DNA from: Crambe crambe
Taxonomy: Eukaryota > Porifera > Demospongiae > Poecilosclerida > Crambeidae
Direction of reading: 5' to 3'
Length of the DNA stretch: 64,000 bases
NCBI GenBank assembly: GCA_963924555.1
Contig: OZ004582.1
Location: forward strand, 7,502,001-7,566,000
This document shows, one piece after another, positions 20,831 to 32,600 of this stretch. Both the position numbers and the translations under genes were made by a program. A model generated the notes under the pieces. The model worked only from the letters and a program-made list of their open reading frames with translations, made no database searches and was not told the DNA's origin. How positions within the stretch are numbered: position 1 is the first letter of the stretch; the number at the start of each line of letters is the position of its first letter.

Positions 20831-20893
20831 AACAAAGCTTGTGAAAGAAGTCTCATCCCACTCAATGGAAGATATTGGTACGATGAAGGTCAG
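20831..20893 (+). pseudogene. R3: duplicated tail of the COR exon
   Basis: AACAAAGCTTGTGAAAGAAG...TGGAAGATATTGGTACGATGAAG repeats the last ~60 bp of the COR exon, including the GTCAGT donor, in front of the type B linker. A trace of the same piece is at about 49,826 in R5. It marks the junction of the duplication that created the type A and type B cassettes. Confidence 0.6.
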
Positions 20894-21133
20894 TCCCCTT
20901 GTGTATGTATGTTGACCTTATTACACTTGAATGTGTAATAGATACACTAGCCTTGCATGTCCAGCCCTTACTGAGTGAAGTATAGAATTTTTGTGGTTTA
21001 CTGTCATACTGTAACCCATAATTTCAAACCACTGAAAGATAAAAGCCCAATATAACCCATTACCATGGCAATCAATCATTGCACATGCTCAGAAGTGCTA
21101 ATTAACATATTATCATTGTAAACTTTGTTGTAG

Positions 21134-21825
21134 ACTGTGAGCCTCCCACGACCTCATCAGTCTCATCTCCCCTGCCACATTCTCCACCACAACCAACTCC
21201 ACATAGGAGTCCTTCTGACCCTGTTGCAGGAAACAACAGAGCAGGGACTGAATTGCTGAATTCCTTAAAACCCAAGAAGATTTCCACCCACCCATGGGAC
21301 CAACAAACATGGAATGCACTAATTTTTTATCATTTTTCTATTTATGGCCTTTTCAACTCCCTTGATGAACTCTTTCATGTGTGGGCGGGTTCGGGATGAA
21401 GCAGGCATGAAAGAGTTTATTGAAGGAGTTATCGCTAAAAGTGGAAAGAATGCATTGATATGCATTCTATGTTCCGTTGGTCCACATGTTTGTTCCACGG
21501 GTTCAGGGGAAGATTCCATCTTGTTCTCATAGTACTATGGTTGTCCATTTCCTCCAGTTGTTGACTGTCCATCGTACATATCCTCCCTACCTGCCTGTGC
21601 CCACCCCCTCCTGGAGCGACAGTTGGACTGGTACCATAAGGGAGTGGACCGAGACCTGAACACTATAGCAGATCACATGCTGGACTGGGAGAAGAAGCTC
21701 TCCACTCCTCTGAAACTGACTACAACTGAAATACATGATGTCAAATTTTTTGCACTCTGACCCTGTTCTCCTGAGGTAAGATAGAGGCAGCTGCTGCGCA
21801 AGGAATTTGAGTCATTATTTTCATT

Positions 21826-21866
<41 letters not shown>

Positions 21867-22405
21867 AAAAAAAACTTTCCCCATGCAATTTCCAACTGCA
21901 TGGAAGTTGAATTCATGCTAGGCTTCCACCAATTCTCTTATTTCTACTCTCTTTGTCCATTCATTGTCTTTGTCTTTGTTCATTATTCATGCCAGCATAG
22001 CTACACATACTTGACTATTACTGATAAAGACATAATCCTGAAGTGAGAATTCTCGTGAAAATGAAATTATTCAATAAGGAAAAGCTGGAACAGCAAGAGT
22101 AAAATGTAGTTGTGCAATGAGAAACAGGAAGAAGTGTTCAGCTCATTAATATTGACTTTGCTTTCAGCTTTCTCTCCTATCTAAGTACCTATTATTAAAA
22201 AATGTGCTAGCATATTTTGTTGAGGCCTAATTCATGCATGGGACTTAATTATTTGTGTGCAGGAGAGCAGTGTTGAGGAAGTGGAAGGAGAAGGAAGGTC
22301 TGCATACCACCTACGGGAACCTGTTGAGGGCGTGTTGTGAGGGAGGAGACACGAGTACTGCTCAAGTCATCTGTCACACACTGAGGGAGAAGACAAAGGA
22401 GGAGG
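21134..22405 (+). pseudogene. R3: decayed type B linker and Death domain
   Basis: The linker exon from 21,134 has lost its 3' end and donor. Death domain exon 21,558-21,775 carries one extra T in a T-run (AAATTTTTTGCAC against AAATTTTTGCAC), giving an immediate stop. The second exon, 22,263-22,405, is still open. This cassette cannot encode a full Death domain. Confidence 0.65.
21290..21500. repeat. P-loop palindrome, inverted relative to the other units (R3)
   Basis: Here the order is reversed: the arm reading CTATTTATGGCCTTTTCAAC (minus-strand sense in R1, R2 and R4) comes first and GATGAAGCAGGCATGAAAGAG second, while the flanks keep their normal order. The breakpoints lie in the inverted GGACCAA/TTGGTCC ends. 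Confidence 0.65.
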
Positions 22406-22506
22406 GTAAGTATTCAACCACTTGAATCCAACCACACTACTTGTTGACCCTCGTAATCTATGTCCCATTCAGCACCTCTTCATTGGAACTACTAGCGAAT
22501 GGGAAG

Positions 22507-22507
<1 letters not shown>

Positions 22508-22566
<59 letters not shown>
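22508..22566. repeat. (TTA)n microsatellite
   Basis: About 19 uninterrupted ATT units in the intron after the type B Death domain exon of R3; R2 and R4 have only three to four units at the same place. Other simple runs: T36 at about 21,829-21,864, C-runs at 14,157-14,174 and 31,062-31,085, and CTGT repeats near 5,805, 24,352 and 37,229. Confidence 0.85.
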
Positions 22567-22986
22567 GAATACAGCATTCAACCTGTGACATGGCTTCCTC
22601 TACAGCTGGTTAAATTTTACACGTCTTCTGTCTAGCTATGCTATTTCGATTCTGGCCGGGTTCTTTGGGTCTTTCTGGACCTGACATTTTTTCTGTGTAT
22701 AGTGTTACTCTATATTATTCATATCTTTTCGGTTTATTCATTTGTTATTAATCTTATTGTTATTGTTGTTGTTGTCATCGTCATCATCTTGTTGTTGTTG
22801 TTACATGTATCATTGTTATTATTATTATTGTCATTTCTTCTTGTTATCATTGTCATTGTTATTGTTCATAATATAATCTGGGATTTTTTCCTGCTATTAC
22901 CTACTCATCGTTATAGTGTTTATAGCAATGCTTACCCTTTACCAAACGATATTGTTACGATATCTACCCTTTACCAATCATGTCAG

Positions 22987-23199
22987 CTCTGAAGCTGCAC
23001 TGGTTGCTGAGGAGAAGGAGCTGTGGGTTCCGCAGGAGACTGAGAGAAGAGTTAGTTAGGACCCATAAAGAGGTCACCAAGCAGAAGGAGCATCAATGGA
23101 GTGCCATTGAGCATCTCTTGGACACAGACAACGACCACAACAGTAGTGCAACAGATCTTCAAGACGTCTTCAGAAATAAACAAAGTGTGCACAAAATTG
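22987..23199 (+). CDS. R3: exon e
   Basis: 213 nt with intact acceptor and donor, a few replacements (WLLRRRSCGF, KEVTKQKEHQWSAIEHLLDT). Nothing upstream in R3 can supply a normal open frame, so it is probably a relic. Confidence 0.35.
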
Positions 23200-23684
23200 G
23201 TATGATATGGTACTGAAAGTGGATGCTGTGGGGAAATATGATATTAAGAAAATGTTGGAGTTGTTTCATATCGGTCAACATGATAACAGATCCCTGCAAA
23301 CACACCTTTTACGTGTCCCATCTGATTAAAAATATCAAAATGAGGACACCCTTTCTAATCAGAGGTACATTTAATCCACCATCACCCACTCTAGTACCCT
23401 TACACTCCTCTAATCTGGACATTTCTTTCTGTTCCCAAAATGTCAGTAAAGTGGAACCCTCTGATAAATGACACTCTGAAAGAGGACAAACCTCTCAACA
23501 AAGGACAATCTAAAAGTACCTTTGTATATACACTCTATACAAAATAACCTCCAAAAGAGGACAACCTCTCTACAAAGGACAACAGGCTGGGTCCCAAGTG
23601 TGTCCATTATTACACTGTAGCTAGATAAGTGGGTAAAGGGTTTCCATCAATATTATTATGACCCCATTGTAATTTCATATGCAG

Positions 23685-24349
23685 TGAGTGACCAGAAGCT
23701 TCATCCCTTTAGTGTGTACTCAAAAACGCAATCTTCTTCAGGCAGGCCATTTCAGGTCTGGGTCTATGATCACCACCTCCATAACGATGTTCTGATATTT
23801 GAGGAAAAGAATGAAAGGTTCGAAATTGGGAGGGAAAGGCTTGATGTCATCTAATATTGGTGCAGCTGTACTGTGGATATTGCCATGACGAGAGATGGGA
23901 AGTATATCACTGTCAATGGTAACTCACGCACATCATCTGAGGTACGTATGAAGTACTTACCTTCGATAAAGGATGCTCCGAAAGAGGACAAACCTCTCGA
24001 TAAAAGACAATCCATTGTATACAGAATAACCTCCAAAAGAGGACAACCTCTCTACAAAGGACAAAAGGCTGGGTCCCAAGTGTGTCCATTATTAAGAGGT
24101 TCCACTGTAATCACCTCTCGTGGACCCTTTGAAATGTACAAGTCACATGACCTGTCTTGTGATACTACAGGTCCATCTGATGAAGTCACATGACCTGGTG
24201 GGAAGTCTTGAGTTGGTGAGACGGCGTGAACCCATGATTGAGTACTACATTGAACATGCGCATGACAAGTTCTATATTTTCACCAACATTGGAACTGACA
24301 GAGAATATAAGGCATAATAATATAGCATCAGAGTATCACAAAAAATTCA

Positions 24350-24384
<35 letters not shown>

Positions 24385-25916
24385 ATCTTTGTTTAGTTAA
24401 TGGTGGCTGAAACATCCACCCCCCAAGTTTGGAGACTGTTCTACCAACCAACTGAAGGCGTGAGTCTGTAATTGAAAATTCTCATGGGACAACGTATTTT
24501 AAGTCTGTCCCATGTAGAAAATATTAATCAGCTGAATTGAATTTGCCAATTACTTGGTTATGGTGAGCCAAAGTTTAAGTGGTTTGTTGGGAGTGTGGAA
24601 ACACAGCATGATGTGCAAACCATAAGCATGCTGAGATTGTGTCATTAGGTGTAATCAGTGAGTGAAGAAGTGTTTGACAACCCACTGTGGACAGTGCAGG
24701 ACCATGGTTACCAGCACTTGATACAAAGACGATCACTATAATCATCCTTGCATTATCTCTGGGTGGTCGTATTAGTCGGATAATTACTATAATTGTTGTA
24801 TTCTTCCTTCTAACATTTTTGTACTTCTCTTTAATTATTAATTAGCTGGTGCTACATGATATGGAAGTATACACAAACCATGTGATCTTGTATGGGAGCG
24901 ACAACATGCTTCCGGTTGTCATAGTAATGGACCCGGATGGGAGCAGTGAACCCTACATGATAGTAAATGATGGATGCCCCTTTTTATTTAAAGAATTCAA
25001 AACTGTGTCCAACTCTTAGAGTGATTTGGATGCCTGCTACATTGAAAGAACACTTGAGAATATCGTAAGCAGTGAAATTCCATTTCATTATAAAGCAGCA
25101 CTGAGTGTATAGGACTGTGTATAATTTCACTCGTTAAAAGATCAAGGGTAGATCTACCATAAAAACGTGAATTTTATTATACTACCCCCCTATACTACCC
25201 CCTATACTACTCCCTATAAGCTTGTTTGAGCCCGCCCCCCCCCCCATATATGGAAGACCTGACATAACCTCAGAGGCCTTTGATACTCTTCTATGTGGTT
25301 ATGATGGATTTCAAGGGGGGTATGGTTTCAAGAGTTAGACTGTAAAAAATGACACTTTTTTGGCCCCTTGAAAATCCTTCAAAGCAGCTGCTATTTAAAG
25401 ACATCTTAAGTACTGAGGTCATGTCAGGTCTTCCATGGGTGTAAAGTTGTAACTAAGGTCTTTGAGAGATAAATCAAGCTTATAGGGGGTAAGATATTGA
25501 CATTTTAAAAATGGTTGATCTCTCTTAAGGCAACTGCATGTCATTGGTGAAACTTAGATTTCTTTGTTTGTTTGTTATTGTTGTTTGTTTATTTGTTTGT
25601 TTGTTTATTTTGTAATAGAACTCCAAGAGTGATCATATTCCTTTATGGCTGTCTTCTCCATTCATACGTCCCTATTGCTCACTAATCACAGCAAACAGAA
25701 AGAAAGAGAGAAAATCAGTTCCTAACTGCACACCCAAGACAAAGAACGAGTACAAGTTGGAAAGAACTTATGCCATTAATGATAAGGATTACATTAGATT
25801 TTGAGTGCTATAAAGTATCATTGTGTTGAAGTACCCATCACCCTGTGCTACCATGGAGACAAGATGAAGCAAGATAGGAACAATCCATTGCTAGTCCATG
25901 TGTATGGTGAGTGCTC
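23685..25916 (+). pseudogene. R3: longest S9A oligopeptidase-like fragment, reaching the catalytic domain
   Basis: Seven pieces: 23,685-23,838, 23,866-23,941, 24,171-24,311, 24,397-24,459, 24,846-25,064, 25,619-25,786 and 25,816-25,916. The last encodes VEVPITLCYHGDKMKQDRNN and PLLVHVYG, matching the start of the alpha/beta-hydrolase domain of oligopeptidase B (x-VPISL-x-Y...NP-x-LL-x-x-YG). After 25,916 the sequence passes into repeats, so the catalytic Ser, Asp and His are missing. The fifth piece has an extra T (frameshift near 24,985) and the sixth has lost its GT donor (GATAAG|GATT). It is dead but shows the parent gene's structure. Confidence 0.75.
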
Positions 25917-25946
25917 AACTTTTTTCTTTTTTTTCTCCCACGTATG

Positions 25947-26037
25947 CAGTGGAGCCTCCGAATAATGGACACACTTGGGACCCAGCCATTTGTCCTCTGT
26001 AGAGAGGTTGTCCTCTTTCAAAGTGGAGGTTCCACTG
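25947..26037. repeat. Short palindromic MITE, CAGTGGAGCCTCC...GGAGGTTCCACTG
   Basis: A 91-bp foldback with terminal inverted repeats of at least 13 bp (one mismatch) and inner GTGTCC/GGACAC words shared with the many related copies in this window. It sits exactly where the R3 peptidase fragment ends and the hAT-like remnant begins. Confidence 0.65.
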
Positions 26038-26164
26038 TATAAAGTCTATTTGCATTCACCTTTGCCCCTTGATCATTCACTATACCCAACGTCAGAGGCA
26101 TTTTGAAACCACTATTGAGTCCCACAATGCCAAGCTGTAAAAACCTCTTAAAAAGAGCAAGTTT

Positions 26165-26840
26165 AAAACTATGTGTGAGACTAGGTGGAATGAGAGACAT
26201 ACTACTTTAGAAGATTTTAATGACATGTATTCACCCCTGTGCAATTGCCTAGATGATATTTCAAGTAATGAAGATGGTATTTGGAACAGTAAGGCTATCA
26301 CAGAAGCTAACGGGATTCTTCATAGCATTACCAAACCAATTTTATTGCTGCATTTATAGTTAATTTCTACATCTTTGGTTATACCCGACATTTGAGTGTC
26401 CTTTCACAAGGTTCCACAGTGGATGCATACACTCAAATTGATGAGGTGAAAAAAATTATATCTGATCTCAAGTGTCAAAGAATTTGAACCGTAATTTGAA
26501 CCCATGCTTGCAATGGCAAAAAATGCTAATTCGGATTGGATGCATGTTCCTAGAATTTGCCAGAAGCAAACAGCAAGGAGTAACACTGCAGCATCATCAC
26601 CTAAGGACTATTGGCGGCTGACCATTTTTTATTCCTTTTCTTGATCATTTGCAGCAGGAGTTTGAGAACAGGTTTAGTCAGTTATCTCAATTTGGTGCCA
26701 TCTCAGTTACCCAAAGCACCTGAGTCAGTTTATACTTCTGTGTTCCATCGTTTCAAAGATAATCTTCCTTCTCCAGCATATTTCAATCAAGATGGAAAAT
26801 GCTATGGGCTGATGTTGAAAACCCCCCATCATCACTGAGT
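26165..26840 (+). pseudogene. hAT-like transposase remnant between R3 and R4
   Basis: The longest copy: MCETRWNERHTTLEDFNDMY, then (frameshifted) LSQGSTVDAYTQIDEVKKII, then RICQKQTARSNIAASSPKDY and IPFLDHLQQEFENRFSQL. The order CETRW-x-ER, Q-x-x-x-D, FLDHL matches the C-terminal half of hAT-family transposases. Several frameshifts; no terminal inverted repeats recognised. Confidence 0.7.
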
Positions 26841-26916
26841 CTATTAGTAGTGATATGCATGTTCCTAAAAGTTATCCCAACACATCAATAGCACCAGTAA
26901 CTGCAGCAAGTGTGGA

Positions 26917-26976
26917 GCTAGCCTCGTACCCAGGCCCGCTTTTTTCGCGGGGCAATGGGCCTGGGTACGAGGCTAG
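26917..26976. repeat. Short hairpin, GCTAGCCTCGTACCCAGGCC type
   Basis: Same foldback as at 6548, arms 20 bp, loop GCTTTTTTCGCGGGGCAAT. Confidence 0.7.
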
Positions 26977-27192
26977 TGTGGAGCATGCAAATGAGGTACG
27001 AGGCTAGTGTGGAGCGTGCAAATTCTGTTCTAAATTTTATAAAAAATAATACGAGATCATCAACAGGATCAACGATTGAATTCTTTGTATTCATAAGGAC
27101 ATAAAACTTGATTATGATGCAGTAATAGGTTTGTATGATCCCTAGGAGAATGTCACTCATTTGCCCTCTCTAACATCTACCCTTTACATAGA

Positions 27193-27270
27193 GTGGGCGC
27201 GGTTTATCAAAATGGGTATGATTTGGGAAGTGGGCGTGGCCACCCAAAAGTGGGCGTGGTCATGCAAAAA
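27193..27270. promoter_or_regulatory. GGGCGTGG-box cluster upstream of R4 start
   Basis: Three GTGGGCG(C/T)GG boxes and a GTCATGCAAAA word within 80 bp, 50-125 bp upstream of the ATG at 27,318. Same layout as R5 at 43,401-43,480. Confidence 0.4.
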
Positions 27271-27317
27271 ATTTTCCGGCCTTGGCGCTGCATGCTCTGC
27301 ATGCTCTGCATCCACCC

Positions 27318-29664
27318 ATGATGGCTGACTCCCTGGCCCTACACAGAGCTGTCTGTTCACAACATGTGGACGAGGTCAGGAAACTCTTGCAGAGTGGCGA
27401 GTGTCATGTAAACGCCACTGATTCCCGACTATGGACTCTCTTGCATCATGCTTGCGCTCAAGGTAACGTCAGTCTAGTTGAGGTATTGATTCGTGAGTAC
27501 AATGCTGATGTTAATGCTCGTGATCATCAAAATAGCACACCACTCAGTGTAGCTGCTTGTACGGGGAAAGAAGAAGTTGCATTGCTTTTAATCAAAGAGT
27601 TTGGTTGTGACCCCAACATCAAGGGTTATCTTGGTAGATCCCTGCTACATGATGCATGTGGAGGAGGTAGTGTCGGTCTAGTTCGGACTTTGATCCTTCA
27701 ACACAATGCTGATGTTAATGCTTGTGATGATCAAAATACCACACCACTCAGTGTAGCTGCTGCTTTTGGGAAAGAAGAAGTTGCATTGCTTTTAATCAAA
27801 GAGTTTGGTTGTGACCCCAACATCAAGGGTTATTTTGGTAGATCCCTGATACATCATGCATGTCAAGGAGGTAGTGTCGGTCTAGTTCAGACTTTGATCC
27901 TTCAACACAATGCTGATGTTAATGCTCGTGATGATCAAAATACCACACCACTCAGTGTAGCTGCTGCTTTTGGGAAAGAAGAAGTTGCATTGCTTTTAAT
28001 CAAAGAGTTTGGTTGTGACCCCAACATCAAGGGTTATCTTGGTAGATCCCTGCTACATCATGCATGTATTAGTGGTAGTGTCAGTCTAGTTCGGACTTTG
28101 ATCCTTGACCACAATGCTGATGTTAATGCTCTTGGTGATGATAATGACACACCACTCCATTTAGCTGCTGCTGAAGGGAAAGAAGAAGTTGCATTGCTTT
28201 TAATCAAAGAGTTTGGTTGTGACCCCAACATCAAGGGTTATCGTGGTAGATCCCTGCTACATCATGCATGTCAAGGAGGTAGTGTCGGTCTAGTTCGGAC
28301 TTTGATCCTTCAACACAATGCTGATGTTAATGCTCGTGATGATCAAAATACCACACCACTCAGTGTAGCTGCTGCTGAGGGGAAAGAAGAAGTTGCATTG
28401 CTTTTAATCAAAGAGTTTGGTTGTGACCCCAACATCAAGGGTTATCTTGGTAGATCCCTGCTACATGATGCATGTGAAGGAGGTAGTGTCGGTCTAGTTC
28501 GGACTTTGATCCTTCAACACAATGCTGTTGTTAATGCTCGTGATGATCTAAATAGCACACCACTCAGTGTAGCTGCTATTGCGGGGAAAGAAGAAGTTGC
28601 ATTGCTTTTAATCAAAGAGTTTGGTTGTGACCCCAACATCAAGGGTTATCTTGGTAGTTCCCTGCTACATTATGCATGTCAAGGAGGTAGTGTCGGTCTA
28701 GTTCGGACTTTGATCCTTCAACACAATGCTGATGTTAATGCTCGTGATGATCAAAATAGCACACCACTCAGTGTAGCTGCTGGTTTTGGGAAAAAAGAAG
28801 TTGCATTGCTTTTAATCAAAGAGTTTGGTTGTGACCCCAACATCAAAGGTCGTCTTGGTAGATCCCTGCTACATCATGCATGTGAAGGAGGTAGTGTCGG
28901 TCTAGTTTGGACTTTGATCCTTCAACACAATGCTGTTGTTAATGCTCGTGATGATCAAAATACCACACCACTCAGTGTAGCTGCTGCTGCAGGGAAAGAA
29001 GAAGTTGCATTGCTTTTAATCAAAGAGTTTGGTCGTGACCCCAACATAAAAGGTCGTCTTGGTAGATCCCTGCTACATTCTGCATGTCAAGGAGGTAGTG
29101 TCGGTCTAGTTCGGACTTTGATCCTTCAACACAATGTTGATGTTAATGCTCGTGATGATCAAAATAGCACACCACTCAGTGTAGCTGCTGCTTTTGGGAA
29201 AGAAGAAGTTGCATTTCTTTTAATCAAAGAGTTTGGTTGTGACCCCAACATCAAGGGTTATCTTGGTAGATCCCTGCTACATCATGCATGTCAAGGAGGT
29301 AGTGTCGGTCTAGTTCGGACTTTGATCCTTGAACACAATGCTGATGTTAATGCTCGTGATGATCGAAATAGCACACCACTCAGTGTAGCTGCTTATTTTG
29401 GGAAAGAAGAAGTTGCATTTCTTTTAATCAAAGAGTTTGGTTGTGACCCCAACATCAAGGGTTATCTTGGTAGATCCCTGCTACATGATGCATGTCAAAA
29501 AGGTAGTGTCGGTCTAGTTCGGACTTTGATCCTTCAACACAATGCTGACGTTAATGCTCGTGATGATAGCAATCACACACCGCTTGATTTGGCAACTAGT
29601 CATGGGAAGAAGGAAGTTGCATCCATTTTAATTAATGAATTTGGTTCCAACAAAGACACTGAAG
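27318..29664 (+). CDS. R4 exon: ankyrin-repeat array, ten 68-residue double units
   Basis: 2,347-nt exon with ten full 204-nt units plus N-cap and C-cap repeats, about 23 ankyrin repeats. The framework GKEEVALLLIKEFGCDPNIK is nearly invariant, while the residues after DD, before TPL, after VAA, after KG and after LLH vary from unit to unit. One unit is more divergent (ISGSVSLVRTLILDHNADVN, ALGDDNDTPLHLAAAEG). Confidence 0.9.
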
Positions 29665-32600
29665 GTAAATGTAAGTTAAGTCAAGTAATGGACACTTGTA
29701 TGATACTCATTATCTGTAACTCTTCTTTTAGCCGACTCACTCCATGTTGAAATGACCTCCCCTGATGTGAGGTTCCATGGAGATCCGAAAGTAACTACCA
29801 TCAGCACCTCTTCAGTCACAATAGACATGAGCGATGTAGGCATCTCTTTCTCCATACCTGAAGAAGCACTGGATCCAGTAGAAAGTCAATTGAAATTGTC
29901 GGTTCGACCCTGTTTGACTGGACCGTTTGAGCTACCCCCAGACTATGAAGCAGTTAGTCCAGCCTACCTGATACAGCCCAGAGGAAATGGGAAATTGCGA
30001 AAAGATGTGAGAGTGCGTATCCGACACTGTGCTAGTCTTCAGAGTGAGGAGGACTGTGAGGACCTGGCATTTCTGTCGGCTAGTTCCACCCCAGAGTACA
30101 GGGGGCCCAGTCCGGTTTATCCCTTTAGAGAAGTTGAAGAAGCTAAGGGAATCTTCAAAGTGGGAGACCAGGTTGGAGAAATAGCTCTCAAATCTCTCCA
30201 ATTATTGCGAGTGGCTAAGAGAGTCGGGACGTCATCAATAGGTAGGAAGAGCCTTTCATTGTGATATCTATCCATTCCTATATTAAATTAAACAGAAAGT
30301 CTCTTGTGTATTGTGAGGCTGCTCAGGACTGTTGAAGAAGATGCTTTTTTCAGAGCAACATTTGTAGCCCACTTGGATCATCCCGTCTACTCAAAGGTGA
30401 GATATTTTCGTTATCAGTTGGTGTGTATTCCAATGCCGTGTTCTTGCAGCACTGTGAGAGAGCCATAGCTGGTCTGCATCCAGGTGGATCAAATAAGGGG
30501 GAAGCAGAGAGTGCCGTGATCACTGCAAGGATGGTGTCTGAAGATATGATCCTCAAAACTGAGAATTCTACAGAATGGGATGTGAAATTCAACACAGTGA
30601 ATCAGGTTAGCATGATGTCTGTATTTTAACCCTCCACACATGCATGAGAAGGTTACAGTAGTCATTTCTTAATTGTTTGTGTGGCAAATTTTTAATTTTT
30701 GAGACAGATATTAACACAAGTAGGCCCTAACTCTTTCAGATGTTTCAGCTTCAAGCAGCCATCTTATACTGTGATGTTCCAAATAATGCACACCCACATT
30801 CATAATTAATTGCCATCCTACCCCTTGAATAGTGTATGTATGGTGCCTCACCCCTTTCATCTCGGGTCGAATTAAGCTTAGAACATAATATAGTAGCACA
30901 TGCACAAAACATCAGGGTTTATTTCAAGGGGGTGAGGGGAGCTTCTGTCCCCCAGGCCTGAACGATGGCTTGCCCCCCTAGGAATTAGCTAGCTTTTTGT
31001 AATGAGATAATCATAGAATTCCACATACATACAGTTGCCCCTCCTTGAATGTTTTCACTAGCCCCCCCCCCCCCCCCCCCCCCCCTTGAAAATTATAAAT
31101 TAAACCCTGCACATTATAATAATGTTCTCTGCATGTACTGTACTGCAACGTGGAGGGTTTGCACTTTAGTGCTTTATAATCTCTAGAAATCTAAATCGGA
31201 TATTGATACAGATTTCAAAGAAGGGAATACTTTTCCCTGAAGGTATTGATGCCAACCCCCTTGACTATCCTCCCATGATCACCGTCTCTGGAGAGAAGAC
31301 CTCGTCTATGAGTGCTGGTCCACCAAAACTACTTGTGATTGGACTGGACAGAGAGTGCAGCTTCAACCTTATCTCTATACCAGGTGAGGCATAATGACAA
31401 CCAACCATGATTTAAACCATAGAGGTCTAGTTGGAAGCCATAGTCTAAAGCTACAGTGGATTGCAACATGAAATTCAGAACACCAAACCAAAAATTTACA
31501 TAGCCTCCATTCAAAGGGCTTATCATGGCTTTAGAGTAAAAGGAAGCTATGTAAATTTGGTTTGGTGTTCTAAATTTTATGTTGCCAGATCACTGCAATC
31601 CACTGTGTTGGATGGGTTGTCCATAAGGAATTAGAAATAGGTAGTTACAGTCTGGACCATGTGCTAAGATAACTATTTTAATTTGTACAGATGATCTTGA
31701 CGATGAAGCAGGCATGAAAGAGTTCATGGAAGGAGTTCAAAAGGCCATCGCTAAAAGTGGAAAGATTGATCGAAAATTAGCGCATTCTATGTTCGTTGGT
31801 CCCACAGGTTCGGGGAAGAGTTCATTGATGGATCGCTTGCTTGGCAGACAAAGAAAGAAGTTTTCTGCTTCCACTGGTGTGTGTGACACCGTCGTCATCA
31901 TAGACATTACTGTCACCAACCCTTCCACTTTCCACCCGGTTACGATACTGGATGGTGACACTTGGGAAGCAATAGAATGTGATGTGTCGTTTGTGAGACA
32001 ACTGGGGCAGGAGAGTGTGAATGTTGAAAATCCTCCTGAGAATCCTCTTCCTAAGCCCACCAAAAAGAGAGTCCACAAACGTGCTTCTGCACGACCTGAT
32101 TCTGCGCGGAAGGTAGGCTCAGTTCGAGTTGCAAAACCACGCTCCAAAAGGAAGGATGCACCAGCATCTTTCCCGAAACGAAAGCTAAAAGTTGGTACGA
32201 TTATTTCCTCTGAAAATATAAATTCAGTCATCAAGAAATACGGGTTTCGTACAGTAAAAAAGTACCTGAAGAAAACCTGTTCCCTGTATCTCAGGGACAC
32301 TGGAGGTCAGGTGGAGTTCCAGGAAATGTTACCTCTCTTGATCTTTGGCCCGTCCATTTTCTTCTTCGTTTTTCGACTCGACCTCAACTTCAAAAGCAAG
32401 TTATGTGTCAAGTACAGGATGAGTGCTAACAAGTCGACAAATTGCTACACCTCCTCCATCACCACTGAAGAAGCCTTACTCCAGTGTCTTACTAGTGTGT
32501 ATGCCATGGACACATCAGAGGAAGACGGTGTCAAGACACACAAGCCCATGGTCTTCATCGTTGGCACTCACAAGGATAGGCTCGGTTCTGAAGCCGAAGG

